Assembly: GCA_019417325.1 (NCBI GenBank)
Contig: DXVO01000014.1
Span: 1 to 64,000 of the forward strand
Source: Parabacteroides sp.
GTDB taxonomy: Bacteria > Bacteroidota > Bacteroidia > Bacteroidales > Tannerellaceae
DNA: 64,000 bases
Reading direction: 5' to 3'
The translations under genes were made by a program, and so were the position numbers. Every line of letters starts with the position of its first letter. The stretch's first letter is position 1. Below the pieces are notes generated by a model that searched no databases, had not been told where the DNA came from, and saw only the letters and a program-made list of their open reading frames with translations. Shown here one piece after another: positions 54,199-63,338 of this stretch.

Positions 54199-55218
54199 AT
54201 GAGAAGTTTTGCAAGTGATAACAATTCAGGGGTGCATCCTCTGGTTTTAGAAGCTGTGATAAAGGCTAATGATAACCATGCGGTAGGCTATGGAGACGAT
54301 CCCTGGACGGAGGCTGCTACAGCTAAGATAAAAGAAGTGTTTGGTGATGAAGCATCGCCTTTTTTTGTTTTTAACGGAACCGGTGCAAATTCAGTGGCGT
54401 TGCAGGCTGTTACTCGCCCGTTTAATAGTATATTATGTGCTGAAACGGCTCATATAAATGTGGATGAATGCGGAGCCCCGGCAAGGATGACAGGGTGTGC
54501 GGTGGTTTCTATTGCTACCCGGAATGGGAAGCTTACACCTGAGCTGATTCGCCCGCATCTTCACAATTTCGGTTTTTGCCATCATTCGCAGCCGAAAGTT
54601 GTTTATATCTCCCAAGTTTCCGAATTAGGTACAGTGTATACGATAGAAGAAGTGAAAGCAATAGCAGATTTACTTCATTCTTATAATATGTATCTGCATA
54701 TGGATGGTGCCCGCCTGGCCAACGCATGTGTGTACCTGAATTGTTCCATGAAGGAAGTTACTGTGGATGCCGGAGTGGATATTCTTAGCTTCGGCGGTAC
54801 TAAAAACGGGATGATGATGGGAGAGGCTGTTATTTCTTTCCATCCTGAAATTACTGAGAACCTTCAATATTACAGGAAACAGTCAGCCCAGTTGGCTTCA
54901 AAGCTCCGTTATCTTTCCTGCCAGTTTATTCCTTATCTTGAAAATAATCTTTGGCAGGAAAATGCGCAGAAAGCAAATCATATGGCTCTTAAACTGGTGG
55001 ATGTGTTGAAACAATATCCGCAAATCAAATTTACACAAAAGATAGAATCCAACCAGCTCTTCTTTACGATTCCTGCCGAGCAGAGAAAGAAATTGCAGGA
55101 AAAGTATTTCTTCTATATGTGGAACGAAGGAGCGGATGAGGCACGTCTTGTGACTTCATGGGATACATCAGATGAAGATATTGCTGCGATCGGGCAGACA
55201 CTCAAAGAGATATTCTGA
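54199..55218 (+). CDS. low-specificity threonine aldolase / beta-eliminating lyase family
   Basis: 339 residues, PLP-dependent fold type I. The start RSFASDNNSGVHPLVLEAV with the GYGDDPWT segment, AHINVDECGAP and LHMDGARLANA are family signatures; the PLP Lys lies in SFGGTKNGMM near residue 207. The likely reaction is cleavage of L-threonine or L-allo-threonine to glycine and acetaldehyde. Exact substrate range cannot be read from the sequence. Confidence 0.88.
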   Translation: MRSFASDNNSGVHPLVLEAVIKANDNHAVGYGDDPWTEAATAKIKEVFGDEASPFFVFNGTGANSVALQAVTRPFNSILCAETAHINVDECGAPARMTGCAVVSIATRNGKLTPELIRPHLHNFGFCHHSQPKVVYISQVSELGTVYTIEEVKAIADLLHSYNMYLHMDGARLANACVYLNCSMKEVTVDAGVDILSFGGTKNGMMMGEAVISFHPEITENLQYYRKQSAQLASKLRYLSCQFIPYLENNLWQENAQKANHMALKLVDVLKQYPQIKFTQKIESNQLFFTIPAEQRKKLQEKYFFYMWNEGADEARLVTSWDTSDEDIAAIGQTLKEIF

Positions 55219-55235
55219 TTTAGTTTTAATTAAAA

Positions 55236-55277
55236 ATATTACATCCTGTGTAGACTAAAGTACATAGGATGTAATAT
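55236..55277. terminator. bidirectional hairpin between the aldolase and exporter genes
   Basis: ATATTACATCCTGTGTA pairs with TACATAGGATGTAATAT (one G-U pair) around an 8-base loop. Only short T runs flank it, so it is a moderate terminator at a convergent gene end. Confidence 0.65.
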
Positions 55278-55282
55278 GAATT

Positions 55283-56680
55283 TTAAGGCTTCTTGAATCC
55301 GCTGACCGTATACCCGTCGCTTGCGTTCATTTTAATAAAGCCTATTAATGAGAGAAAACCGAATATACCGATAACGAACAGTGTTTCCCTGTAATTATCG
55401 AGAGTCGTACCTCCTGTTTCATTATTTATTAATCCTGATAATCGGAGCACTAAAGCTCCCAGGGCAATCCCCATACCTGCAGAAACCTGTTGCATCGTAC
55501 TGAATAGTGTGTTAGCCGAACTCATTTGCCGGGCAGGAACATCAGCAAAAGCAAGTGTATTCAGGCTACTGAACTGCATGGACCGGAAACAGCCCATCAG
55601 GAATAAATTGAAAATGATAAAAAAGTGGGAGGTATCAGGGGTAAAGAGTGCACAAACCGCAGTTGAAATGGATAATAATGTGCAGTTGACGATTAAAACA
55701 TATTTGAATCCCCAGCGGTGGGTAATCCATATGGTTGCAGGTTTTATCACCAGGTTGCCTGTCATCAGTGCAAGGAAAATAAGTCCGGACTCGAAAGGGT
55801 TCATCCCAAGTCCTTCCTGAAACATCAGCGGTAGTAGGAAAGGCGCAGCTCCGATGACCATCATCGACAAAGCTCCGTAGAAAATGGTGACCGAATAAGT
55901 TCGTATGTGTAATACGGAATAATCAATTAAAGGATTATTACTGCGTAAGGCGTGGCTGGAATTTAGCTTTAGCATAAACAAACTTATCAGTAATAAAATT
56001 ATTGCCAGCATATATTCATGTTTACCGGATCCAAGTAACTCCAGGCTGTACATGATTCCTGCCAATGCGCCGCCGCTCAGAAGGAAACCCGGAATATCCA
56101 ATGCCCTTTTTTCTTCACTGCTTTCGTTCGGCATGTATTTGTATGTACAGAAGGCTACAAGCAGTCCGAAAGGTATGTTTAGATAGAAAATCCATTGCCA
56201 GGAAAAATAAGTTGTCAGGAATCCGCCTAATGGAGGACCTATGATGGGTGCAACCAATCCGGGCCAGGTAATATAGGCAATGGCATTCACCAGTTCGCTT
56301 TTCCTGCAAGTACGTAAAACGGCAAGACGCCCTACGGGAACCATCATCGCCCCTGCTATTCCTTGCAGGATACGGGCTACTGTAAACTGCGTAAGATTCT
56401 GGCTGAAAGAACAAAGAACAGAAGAAATGATGAAACCTGTTACCGCCGATAAAAATACGCTCCGCATTCCGAACCTGTCTGCAACCCAACCGCTTACCGG
56501 GATAAAAACGGCAAGTGCCATCATATAGGCTGTAATCCCCAAACTCATACTTCCGCTATCTGTATTAAACGATGCCGCCATTTGCGGAAGGGCTGTTGTG
56601 ATAGCTGTTGCATCCAGAAATTCCATAAAGAATGCAGTGGCTACCAATATGATGATAATCCGGGAAGTTTTTATTTGCAT
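55283..56680 (-). CDS. DHA2-type MFS multidrug exporter
   Basis: 465 residues with about 14 hydrophobic helices, the EmrB/QacA layout. Motif A-like GWVADRFGMRSVFLSAV and the motif-C-like segment YITWPGLVAPIIGPPLGGF are clear. It probably exports drugs or other small hydrophobic compounds using the proton gradient. No EmrA-type membrane fusion gene or regulator is adjacent, so it seems to act alone. It is divergent from the phosphoesterase fusion gene. Confidence 0.9.
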   Translation of the reverse strand: MQIKTSRIIIILVATAFFMEFLDATAITTALPQMAASFNTDSGSMSLGITAYMMALAVFIPVSGWVADRFGMRSVFLSAVTGFIISSVLCSFSQNLTQFTVARILQGIAGAMMVPVGRLAVLRTCRKSELVNAIAYITWPGLVAPIIGPPLGGFLTTYFSWQWIFYLNIPFGLLVAFCTYKYMPNESSEEKRALDIPGFLLSGGALAGIMYSLELLGSGKHEYMLAIILLLISLFMLKLNSSHALRSNNPLIDYSVLHIRTYSVTIFYGALSMMVIGAAPFLLPLMFQEGLGMNPFESGLIFLALMTGNLVIKPATIWITHRWGFKYVLIVNCTLLSISTAVCALFTPDTSHFFIIFNLFLMGCFRSMQFSSLNTLAFADVPARQMSSANTLFSTMQQVSAGMGIALGALVLRLSGLINNETGGTTLDNYRETLFVIGIFGFLSLIGFIKMNASDGYTVSGFKKP

Positions 56681-56705
56681 AAGCTTTTGTTCTGAAAAGT
56701 TCGCG

Positions 56706-56713
56706 CAAAATTA
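56706..56713 (-). promoter_or_regulatory. -7 element for the MFS exporter
   Basis: TAATTTTG on the minus strand, exact, 25 bases before the start codon. Confidence 0.45.
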
Positions 56714-56733
56714 ATCATTTCCTCCTTTTTTAC

Positions 56734-56741
56734 TATTTTTG
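56734..56741 (+). promoter_or_regulatory. -7 element for the phosphoesterase fusion gene
   Basis: TATTTTTG exact, 29 bases before the ATG at 56771. Confidence 0.5.
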
Positions 56742-56770
56742 CCCTCTATTAATCAGAAGAAAATAGCGAT

Positions 56771-58630
56771 ATGAAACAGGTATTTTTACTGGCAATGATT
56801 TTTACCTTATTGTTGCCGGGGGGGAATATTTATTCCAAGAACAAGAGTGCCAGGGAGAAAAATACCCTGCGTATCATGAGTTACAATATTCGTAATGGTA
56901 GGGGAATGGATGATCTGTCTGATTTTGAACGGACGGCGGATGTAATTAATAAAGCTTGTCCGGATGTGGTTGCATTGCAGGAAATAGACAGTGTAACGGG
57001 ACGTAGTGGTGGAATTGATGTTTTACGTGAACTGGCTGAACGTACCTTGATGCATCGGGTTTATGCTCCGGCAATCCATTATGATGGCGGGAAGTATGGT
57101 ATCGGTATGCTGAGTAAAGAAAAACCGGTAAATTTTCATACTGTTGCTTTGCCCGGCAGGGAGGAAGCCCGTACTTTATTGATTGTGGAATTTGAAAAGT
57201 ATATCTATTGTTGTACCCATTTGTCGCTGACGGAAGAAGACCGTATGTTGTCTCTTCCCATCCTTTTAAAAGAGGCTGCAATAGCGAATAAACCATTGTT
57301 CATAGCAGGAGATATGAATGCACATCCGGATTCGGAGTTTATTCGTGCCTTGCAGGATAAGTTTATAATTTTGACAGATACCAAACAGTTTACCTTTCCG
57401 GCAGATAAACCGGATGAAACGATTGATTATATAGCAGCTTATGCAAAAGACTCTACAGCCTTTACGCGTATCTCTTCCAAAGTACTGGACGAACCGGCAG
57501 CTTCAGACCATCGTCCGATAGTAACCGATATTATTTTCAAGCAGCCTGCTTCTAAAATATTCCATACGGAGCCTTATTTGCAAAATCCGGTAGGAGATGG
57601 AATTACGGTTATGTGGCAAACTACCGTACCGGCCTATAGTTGGGTGGAATACGGAACAGATAAAGAACATTTGACAAAAGCCCGGACGCTGGTAAACGGA
57701 CAGGTTATTTGCAATAATATGCAACATAAAGTCCGTATAGAGAATCTGGAACCGGGTAAAACATATTATTACCGTGTCTGCTCCGAAGAAATTATGCTTT
57801 ATCAGGCTTATAAGAAAATATTTGGTGAAACGGCAGTTTCCGAATTTCATACATTCACGCTTCCTGCAGCTTCAGATACTGATTTTACAGCGATCATTTT
57901 TAATGATTTACACAAGCATTCCGAAACTTTGCAGGCACTATATAAGCAAGTAAAAGATTTGAAATATGACTTTGTTGTTTTTAATGGCGATTGTATCGAC
58001 GATCCGGCAGACCATGAACAGGCTACCCGTTTCCTCAGTGAATTAAATGAAACAGTGGATGCGGCAGATGTTCCGGTATTTTATTTACGTGGAAACCATG
58101 AAATCCGTAATGCTTACTCTATCGGTCTGCGCGATTTATTCGATTATGTAGGAGGTAAGACATATGGCGCATTCAATTGGGGAGATACTCGTATTGTAAT
58201 GTTGGATTGCGGGGAAGACAAACCGGACAGTCATTGGGTATATTATGGTTTGAATGATTTTACCGATTTACGTCAGGCGCAAGTAGGTTTCCTGAAGGAA
58301 GAATTGGCATCCAAAGCATTTAAGAAATCGAATAAACGTGTTTTAATTCATCATGTACCGGTTTATGGAAATACGGATGAATATAATCCCTGTCTGGATT
58401 TATGGGGTGGCTTGTTATCAAAGGCTCCGTTCAATGTGTGCCTGAACGCGCATACTCACAGCTATGCCTATTTACCGAAAGATTCGGCAGGAAATAATTA
58501 TCCGGTAATAGTCGGAGGAGGATACCGTATGGATGGCGCAACAGTAATGGTATTACAGAAAAAGGGCAAGGATTTGAAATTGCGTGTGCTCAATACAAAA
58601 GGCGAAACAGTGCAGGAACTGGATTTATAA
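56771..58630 (+). CDS. exported fusion of an EEP-family phosphodiesterase and a calcineurin-type metallophosphatase
   Basis: 619 residues. Signal peptide (VFLLAMIFTLLLPGGNIYS). Residues about 30-260 are an endonuclease/exonuclease/phosphatase domain with MSYNIRNG, VALQEID, AGDMNAHPDS and the catalytic SDHRP. Residues about 270-360 look like the Fn3-like N-terminal domain of purple acid phosphatases (TVMWQTTVPAYSWVEYG). Residues about 370-600 are a metallophosphatase with a full metal site: NDLHKH, NGDCIDD, RGNHEIR, IHHVPVYG and NAHTHSY. Both active sites look intact, so the protein probably cuts phosphodiesters and then removes phosphate in the periplasm or outside. It lies 62 bases before a purine permease and xpt, so nucleotide scavenging is a fair guess (inference). 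Confidence 0.87.
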   Translation: MKQVFLLAMIFTLLLPGGNIYSKNKSAREKNTLRIMSYNIRNGRGMDDLSDFERTADVINKACPDVVALQEIDSVTGRSGGIDVLRELAERTLMHRVYAPAIHYDGGKYGIGMLSKEKPVNFHTVALPGREEARTLLIVEFEKYIYCCTHLSLTEEDRMLSLPILLKEAAIANKPLFIAGDMNAHPDSEFIRALQDKFIILTDTKQFTFPADKPDETIDYIAAYAKDSTAFTRISSKVLDEPAASDHRPIVTDIIFKQPASKIFHTEPYLQNPVGDGITVMWQTTVPAYSWVEYGTDKEHLTKARTLVNGQVICNNMQHKVRIENLEPGKTYYYRVCSEEIMLYQAYKKIFGETAVSEFHTFTLPAASDTDFTAIIFNDLHKHSETLQALYKQVKDLKYDFVVFNGDCIDDPADHEQATRFLSELNETVDAADVPVFYLRGNHEIRNAYSIGLRDLFDYVGGKTYGAFNWGDTRIVMLDCGEDKPDSHWVYYGLNDFTDLRQAQVGFLKEELASKAFKKSNKRVLIHHVPVYGNTDEYNPCLDLWGGLLSKAPFNVCLNAHTHSYAYLPKDSAGNNYPVIVGGGYRMDGATVMVLQKKGKDLKLRVLNTKGETVQELDL

Positions 58631-58692
58631 TTTTGAACAATAGACAAAAACGGCAATATCTTAAATTGATAAACAAATAATAGAAAACAGGT

Positions 58693-60060
58693 ATGATACA
58701 AGGTTCGGAAGAAGAAAGCGTAGCAGAAGTGTCAATAAAAACGGATTTGATTTATGGAATAGATGATCGTCCTCCATTCAAAGATGCTCTGTTTGCGGCC
58801 TTACAACATCTTCTGGCTATTTTTGTGGCGATCATCACGCCGCCTCTGATTATAGCCGGTGCGCTGAAACTGGATTTGGAAACAACTGGCTTTCTTGTAT
58901 CGATGGCACTTTTTGTTTCCGGTGTTTCTACATTTATCCAATGTAGAAGTGTTGGACCGATAGGAGCTAAATTACTTTGTATACAGGGAACCAGCTTTTC
59001 TTTTATCGGTCCCATTATTGCAATCGGGCAAATCGGAGGGTTATCTCTGATATTCGGAGCTTGTATTACGGCTGCGCCGGTAGAGATGATAATTAGCCGC
59101 ACGTTTAAATACCTGCGTTCTGTTATCACACCGTTGGTTTCCGGTATAGTGGTGTTGCTTATCGGACTGAGTCTGATCAAAGTAGGAGTCGTATCTTGTG
59201 GCGGTGGCTATGGGGCGATGGATAAAGGTACTTTTGGCAGTTTTGAGAATTTAAGTGTGGCTGGTGCTGTGTTTTTAAGTGTGCTGTTTTTTAACCGTAG
59301 CAAGAATAAATATTTGCGAATGAGTTCTATTGTTCTCGGGCTTTGTATCGGATATATTCTTGCCTATAGCTTAGGAATGGTCGATATGTCGGCTGCTTCT
59401 TCCCAAAGTTTGATGGGATTCAATATTCCGGTACCGTTCAAATATGGTTTCGACTGGAATATTTCTTCTTTCATTGCTGTGGGGTTAGTCTATCTGATTA
59501 CAGCTATTGAAGCAACAGGAGATGTGACTGCTAATTCCATGATTTCGGGTAAGTCGATAGAAGGAAACAGTTATTTGAAACGCGTATCCGGAGGGGTGTT
59601 GGCTGACGGCACGAATTCGATGCTTGCCGGTATATTCAATTCATTCCCGAATTCTATCTTTGCACAAAATAACGGGATTATCCAATTAACCGGAGTGGCA
59701 AGCCGGTATGTTGGCTACTATATAGCCGGTATGCTGGTCTTATTGGGACTGTTTCCTATTGTCGGAGTTGTATTTTCACTGATGCCGGACCCGGTGTTGG
59801 GTGGAGCTACATTGCTGATGTTTGGAACAGTAGCAGCGGCTGGTATTCGTATTATCGCTTCACAGCATATCAACCGTAAAGCAACTCTGGTGTTGGCGGC
59901 AAGTCTTTCTTTGGGACTAGGGGTAGAGCTGATGCCGGATATTCTGAACGCGGCTCCGGATGCTATCAAGGGTATTTTTTCTTCAGGCATAACAACCGGC
60001 GGATTGGTTGCTATTCTTTCTAATTTATTAATACACGTCAAAGAAGACATAACAGAATAA
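58693..60060 (+). CDS. NCS2-family purine (xanthine/uracil) permease
   Basis: 455 residues with about 12-14 helices of the nucleobase:cation symporter-2 fold. Visible motifs are LQHLLAIFVAIITPPLIIAG at the start, GTSFSFIGPIIAIG, TAIEATGDVTANS with the conserved acidic residues, and the NGIIQLTGVASRYVG stretch. It takes up xanthine, uric acid or uracil with protons or Na+. The next gene, 5 bases on, is xanthine phosphoribosyltransferase, which points to xanthine. Confidence 0.92.
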   Translation: MIQGSEEESVAEVSIKTDLIYGIDDRPPFKDALFAALQHLLAIFVAIITPPLIIAGALKLDLETTGFLVSMALFVSGVSTFIQCRSVGPIGAKLLCIQGTSFSFIGPIIAIGQIGGLSLIFGACITAAPVEMIISRTFKYLRSVITPLVSGIVVLLIGLSLIKVGVVSCGGGYGAMDKGTFGSFENLSVAGAVFLSVLFFNRSKNKYLRMSSIVLGLCIGYILAYSLGMVDMSAASSQSLMGFNIPVPFKYGFDWNISSFIAVGLVYLITAIEATGDVTANSMISGKSIEGNSYLKRVSGGVLADGTNSMLAGIFNSFPNSIFAQNNGIIQLTGVASRYVGYYIAGMLVLLGLFPIVGVVFSLMPDPVLGGATLLMFGTVAAAGIRIIASQHINRKATLVLAASLSLGLGVELMPDILNAAPDAIKGIFSSGITTGGLVAILSNLLIHVKEDITE

Positions 60061-60065
60061 ATCAT

Positions 60066-60632
60066 ATGGAATTACTCAAACAGCGTATTTTACAGGATGG
60101 CAAATGCTATCCGGGTGGTATTTTGAAAGTGGACAGCTTTATCAATCATCAAATGGACCCGATGCTTTTATATAAGGTAGCGGAAGAATTTATCTACCGG
60201 TACAGGGATGCAAATATCAATAAGATTGTGACTATCGAAGCAAGTGGGATTGCTCCTGCCATTATGGTTGGATATATCATGCATCTGCCGGTTGTTTTTA
60301 TCAAAAAGAAGCAACCGAAGACCATGGAAAATATGCTGTCTACCGTAGTTCATTCGTTTACCAAAGACCGTGATTATACGGTTTGTATCAGTAATAATTT
60401 CCTTACTCCGGACGACCGTATCCTTTTTATCGATGATTTCCTTGCTTTTGGAAACGCAGCTATGGGAGTTCTCGACCTGGTTAAACAAGCAGGAGCTACG
60501 CTGGAAGGCATGGGATTTATCATTGAAAAAGCTTTCCAGAACGGGCGTACGCTTTTAAATGAAGCAAATGCACGTGTGGAAAGCCTGGCTATTATCGATA
60601 GCCTTGATAATTGCACGATACAGATACGCTGA
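60066..60632 (+). CDS. xpt: xanthine phosphoribosyltransferase
   Basis: 188 residues, usual for the Bacillus-type Xpt. Start MELLKQRILQDGKCYPGGIL and LKVDSFINHQMDP are family hallmarks; the PRPP-binding site is ILFIDDFLAFGNA near 120-132 and the base-binding part is TIEASGIAPA. It turns xanthine and PRPP into XMP, salvage towards GMP. It forms an operon with the upstream permease. No purine riboswitch was seen in the leader. Confidence 0.95.
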   Translation: MELLKQRILQDGKCYPGGILKVDSFINHQMDPMLLYKVAEEFIYRYRDANINKIVTIEASGIAPAIMVGYIMHLPVVFIKKKQPKTMENMLSTVVHSFTKDRDYTVCISNNFLTPDDRILFIDDFLAFGNAAMGVLDLVKQAGATLEGMGFIIEKAFQNGRTLLNEANARVESLAIIDSLDNCTIQIR

Positions 60633-60644
60633 TGAAAGTCTTCC

Positions 60645-61172
60645 CTATGTAGGAATCGTATAACGTATACAAGCTGTATTCTTCATAATCGGCAATTTTA
60701 AGATTTTCTCGGGAAGCATATTTTCCAGTCGGGTGATAATAGCACGGTTAAACCCTCCGTGGCCGATTGCCAGGATGTGCTTTCCGGGAAATTCTTTTTT
60801 CAGGAAGTCAATAAAATCTCCGGCTCTTTTGTATTGTGCTTCAGTGCTTTCCACACTTTCGGGCAAACTGTTGAAATCCAGTTCATGGGCAATTTTGCCC
60901 GTATAGATGCCCCAATCCATTTCACGGAGCAGGGGGGTGGCTATCGGCTTCATTCCTTTCCGCCGTGCTACAGCCATAGCTGTATCATAACTTCTTGCCA
61001 GGTCACTGCAAATAATTATGTCTATCGGTTCATTTTCTAACAGGTCGGCCAATTGCTCGGCTTGCTCTTTTCCTGTTTCGGATAGGTGGCCGGGCATTTG
61101 TCCCTGTAAGATGCGCTGTTTGTTTTCCTCTGTTTCCCCGTGGCGGCTTAATATAAGTTCAATCTGTTTCAT
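60645..61172 (-). CDS. histidine phosphatase superfamily protein (phosphoglycerate-mutase-like)
   Basis: 175 residues. The phosphohistidine motif LSRHGETEEN (R10, H11, G12) is at the start and the second His is in LAIGHGGFNRA. Length and motifs fit the cofactor-dependent mutase/phosphatase branch, such as CobC-like or GpmB-like enzymes. Substrate unknown. Convergent with xpt, 12 bases apart. Confidence 0.9.
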   Translation of the reverse strand: MKQIELILSRHGETEENKQRILQGQMPGHLSETGKEQAEQLADLLENEPIDIIICSDLARSYDTAMAVARRKGMKPIATPLLREMDWGIYTGKIAHELDFNSLPESVESTEAQYKRAGDFIDFLKKEFPGKHILAIGHGGFNRAIITRLENMLPEKILKLPIMKNTACIRYTIPT

Positions 61173-61189
61173 ACGATTTATTTATGAAA

Positions 61190-61197
61190 CAAATATA
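61190..61197 (-). promoter_or_regulatory. -7 element for the histidine phosphatase
   Basis: TATATTTG on the minus strand, exact match, 17 bases before the start codon. Confidence 0.5.
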
Positions 61198-61334
61198 AGC
61201 AAAAAATAGATACCGGAGGTTGCTGGTAATAATCGGTTAAAATCTGTTTGCAGCAGCATCTTATAAGATTTTTTAGCATTGGGTTCTATTTGAAAAAGTT
61301 AATTTTGAACGAGTTAAATCTAATACATTATAAT

Positions 61335-62642
61335 ATGACGACACGACGTGTTTTTTTTAGAAAATCTGCCGCTATAGCTACGGCAGGTTTGGTGATGCCT
61401 TCTTTATTAAGTGAAAGTAAAATGTATGCTCAGGTACTTGGTGCTAACGACCGGCTGAGAGTTGGTTTGATAGGTTGCCGGAATATGGGATGGGCGAATC
61501 TTTCCGATTTTTTGATTCATAAAGATGTGGATTGTGTGGCTTTATGCGATATAGATAAAAATATATTGGAGGATAAAGCAGGAGAAGTTGCCAAGCTTCG
61601 CGGTAATAAGCCGGAATTATTTGGTGATTACAGGAAAATGTTGGATATGAAAGACCTGGATGCCGTGATAATCGGAACGCCCGACCATTGGCATTGCCTG
61701 CAACTGATAGATGCTTGTGCTGCCGGAAAAGATGTTTATGTGGAGAAGCCATTGGCTAATTCGATTGCAGAGTGTGATGCAATGGTTGCCGCCGCTAAAA
61801 AATACAATAAAGTGATTCAGGTGGGACAACAGCAACGCAGTGGAAACCATTGGCACGAAATGAAACGGTATATAGACACGGGTAAGCTGGGCAAGATTTC
61901 AAGAGTGGAAGTTTGGGCTAATTTTAACTACGGTGCACTTTCTCTACCGGTACCGGATAGTCCTGTACCGGCAGGAGTCGATTTTGATATGTGGCTGGGA
62001 CCGGCCCCGAAGCGTTCTTTTAATGAGGCCCGTTTTCATGGTTCCTGGCGTATGTTCTGGGATTATGGAGGAGGATTGTTGACGGATTGGGGTGTTCATC
62101 TGCTGGATATGGCTTTGTGGGGTATGAATGTAAAGGGGATGCCCAAACGTATTTTGGGGTCCGGCGGTAAGTGGGCTTTTCCAAAAAACAGTCCCGAAAC
62201 ATTCGATACCTTAACGGTTGTTTATGAGTTTGATGACTTTATTATCCAATGGTCGAATATTGCCGGTACTGAAACGGGGTCTTACGGTCGTAATTATGGA
62301 TTGGCATTCAAAGGAACGAATGGTACGCTGGTAGCCAATCGTGAAAGTTGGGAGGTGATACCAGAGAAAGACAGGGCGGAGGCTGTGACCTCTTTACCTG
62401 ATTATCGTGACCATAAAGACCATGTAACCAACTTTATCAATTGTGTGAAGTCGCGGAATTTTGATACGGCATGTACGATTGATAATGGTAGTTTGTGTGC
62501 CAAGTATGCTCATTTGGGAAATATTTCCGTGCGGGTAGGGGATGTCCTTGCCTATGATGACATAAATAAATCATTCAATAATAAAGAAGCGAACAAGCTG
62601 ATTAAACCGAGTTATCGAACTCCCTGGAAATTTCCGAAATAG
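61335..62642 (+). CDS. Gfo/Idh/MocA-family oxidoreductase with a Tat-type signal
   Basis: 435 residues from ATG 61335; the frame is open from 61248 but the twin-arginine start MTTRRVFFRKSAAIATAGLV is clear only from the later ATG. An N-terminal Rossmann fold (RVGLIGCRNMGWANL) with the VYVEKPLANS motif and a C-terminal alpha/beta domain (WDYGGGLLTDWGVHLLDMAL). Many Bacteroidetes paralogues act on sugars or glycosides outside the inner membrane, with NAD(P) held tightly. Substrate unknown. Confidence 0.92.
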   Translation: MTTRRVFFRKSAAIATAGLVMPSLLSESKMYAQVLGANDRLRVGLIGCRNMGWANLSDFLIHKDVDCVALCDIDKNILEDKAGEVAKLRGNKPELFGDYRKMLDMKDLDAVIIGTPDHWHCLQLIDACAAGKDVYVEKPLANSIAECDAMVAAAKKYNKVIQVGQQQRSGNHWHEMKRYIDTGKLGKISRVEVWANFNYGALSLPVPDSPVPAGVDFDMWLGPAPKRSFNEARFHGSWRMFWDYGGGLLTDWGVHLLDMALWGMNVKGMPKRILGSGGKWAFPKNSPETFDTLTVVYEFDDFIIQWSNIAGTETGSYGRNYGLAFKGTNGTLVANRESWEVIPEKDRAEAVTSLPDYRDHKDHVTNFINCVKSRNFDTACTIDNGSLCAKYAHLGNISVRVGDVLAYDDINKSFNNKEANKLIKPSYRTPWKFPK

Positions 62643-62764
62643 TGAATTTGATCTGTTTCTTTCGGTAAGATATATGTTAAAATAAGACAGTGCCATAATT
62701 TGGAAAGGCTACACTTGTTTATGTAGGAAACGGTATGGATGCAGGGTAGGTTGACCTTAAAAAA

Positions 62765-62798
62765 GAAAAGCCTTCAGTGTAAACTGAAGGCTTTTCTT
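62765..62798. terminator. bidirectional terminator between the oxidoreductase gene and tRNA-fMet
   Basis: AAAAGCCTTCAGT and ACTGAAGGCTTTT form a 13-base-pair stem with a 4-base loop and T runs on both strands. Confidence 0.9.
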
Positions 62799-62805
62799 TA
62801 ATTTG

Positions 62806-62877
<72 letters not shown>

Positions 62878-62907
62878 ATGTATTCAATTGTTCCCCAATT
62901 GCGAGTG

Positions 62908-62939
62908 CAAAAGTATGGAGAATAATTGAATAATCCAAA
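62908..62939 (-). promoter_or_regulatory. consensus promoter of initiator tRNA
   Basis: On the minus strand TTTG (62939-62936), a 20-base spacer and TACTTTTG (62915-62908), a perfect match to the Bacteroidetes promoter, about 30 bases before the tRNA. Confidence 0.75.
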
Positions 62940-63009
62940 TAATTAAAGGAATAACTTGGATATAATTTGAGTGATTTGAGTGGAGTTACTGATAATCAGT
63001 TGTTTGTAT

Positions 63010-63324
63010 TTATAACTCGTCTATGTCTATCTGGTCATTTTCGTATAATCTGAGTTGATTCTTTAGCAGGTCGATTTCTTTCTGCATGGATTTGATACGT
63101 TCCAATAGATGGTGTATAGCATCGATGCCTTCTACATTGATGGATAAATCATAATACAGGCGCGTATATCTTTCCACGTCGTACAGTTGGGATGCAGGAA
63201 GATAGCTTTCACCTTCTATGATGTCAATTTCTATCAGTCCTCCTTTTTCCAATGTATAAAGGAATGATGGCTCGATATGGCATATCCGGCAGTATTCACT
63301 GACTATAATTAAATCTGTTTGCAT
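63010..63324 (-). CDS. cbpM: chaperone modulator CbpM family protein
   Basis: 104 residues. An N-terminal MerR-like helix-turn-helix part (IVSEYCRICHIEPSFLYTLE, GLIEI) and a C-terminal coiled coil (IHHLLERIKSMQKEIDLLK). CbpM binds and inhibits the DnaJ-like CbpA. It lies 14 bases after the cbpA-like gene on the same strand, which supports the name. Confidence 0.85.
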   Translation of the reverse strand: MQTDLIIVSEYCRICHIEPSFLYTLEKGGLIEIDIIEGESYLPASQLYDVERYTRLYYDLSINVEGIDAIHHLLERIKSMQKEIDLLKNQLRLYENDQIDIDEL

Positions 63325-63338
63325 AACATCCTGTTTTT

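Noticed and set aside
60633..60644. Purine riboswitch linked to the permease-xpt pair
   Set aside because: The 62-base leader before the permease is too short and lacks the conserved loop bases of a purine aptamer.
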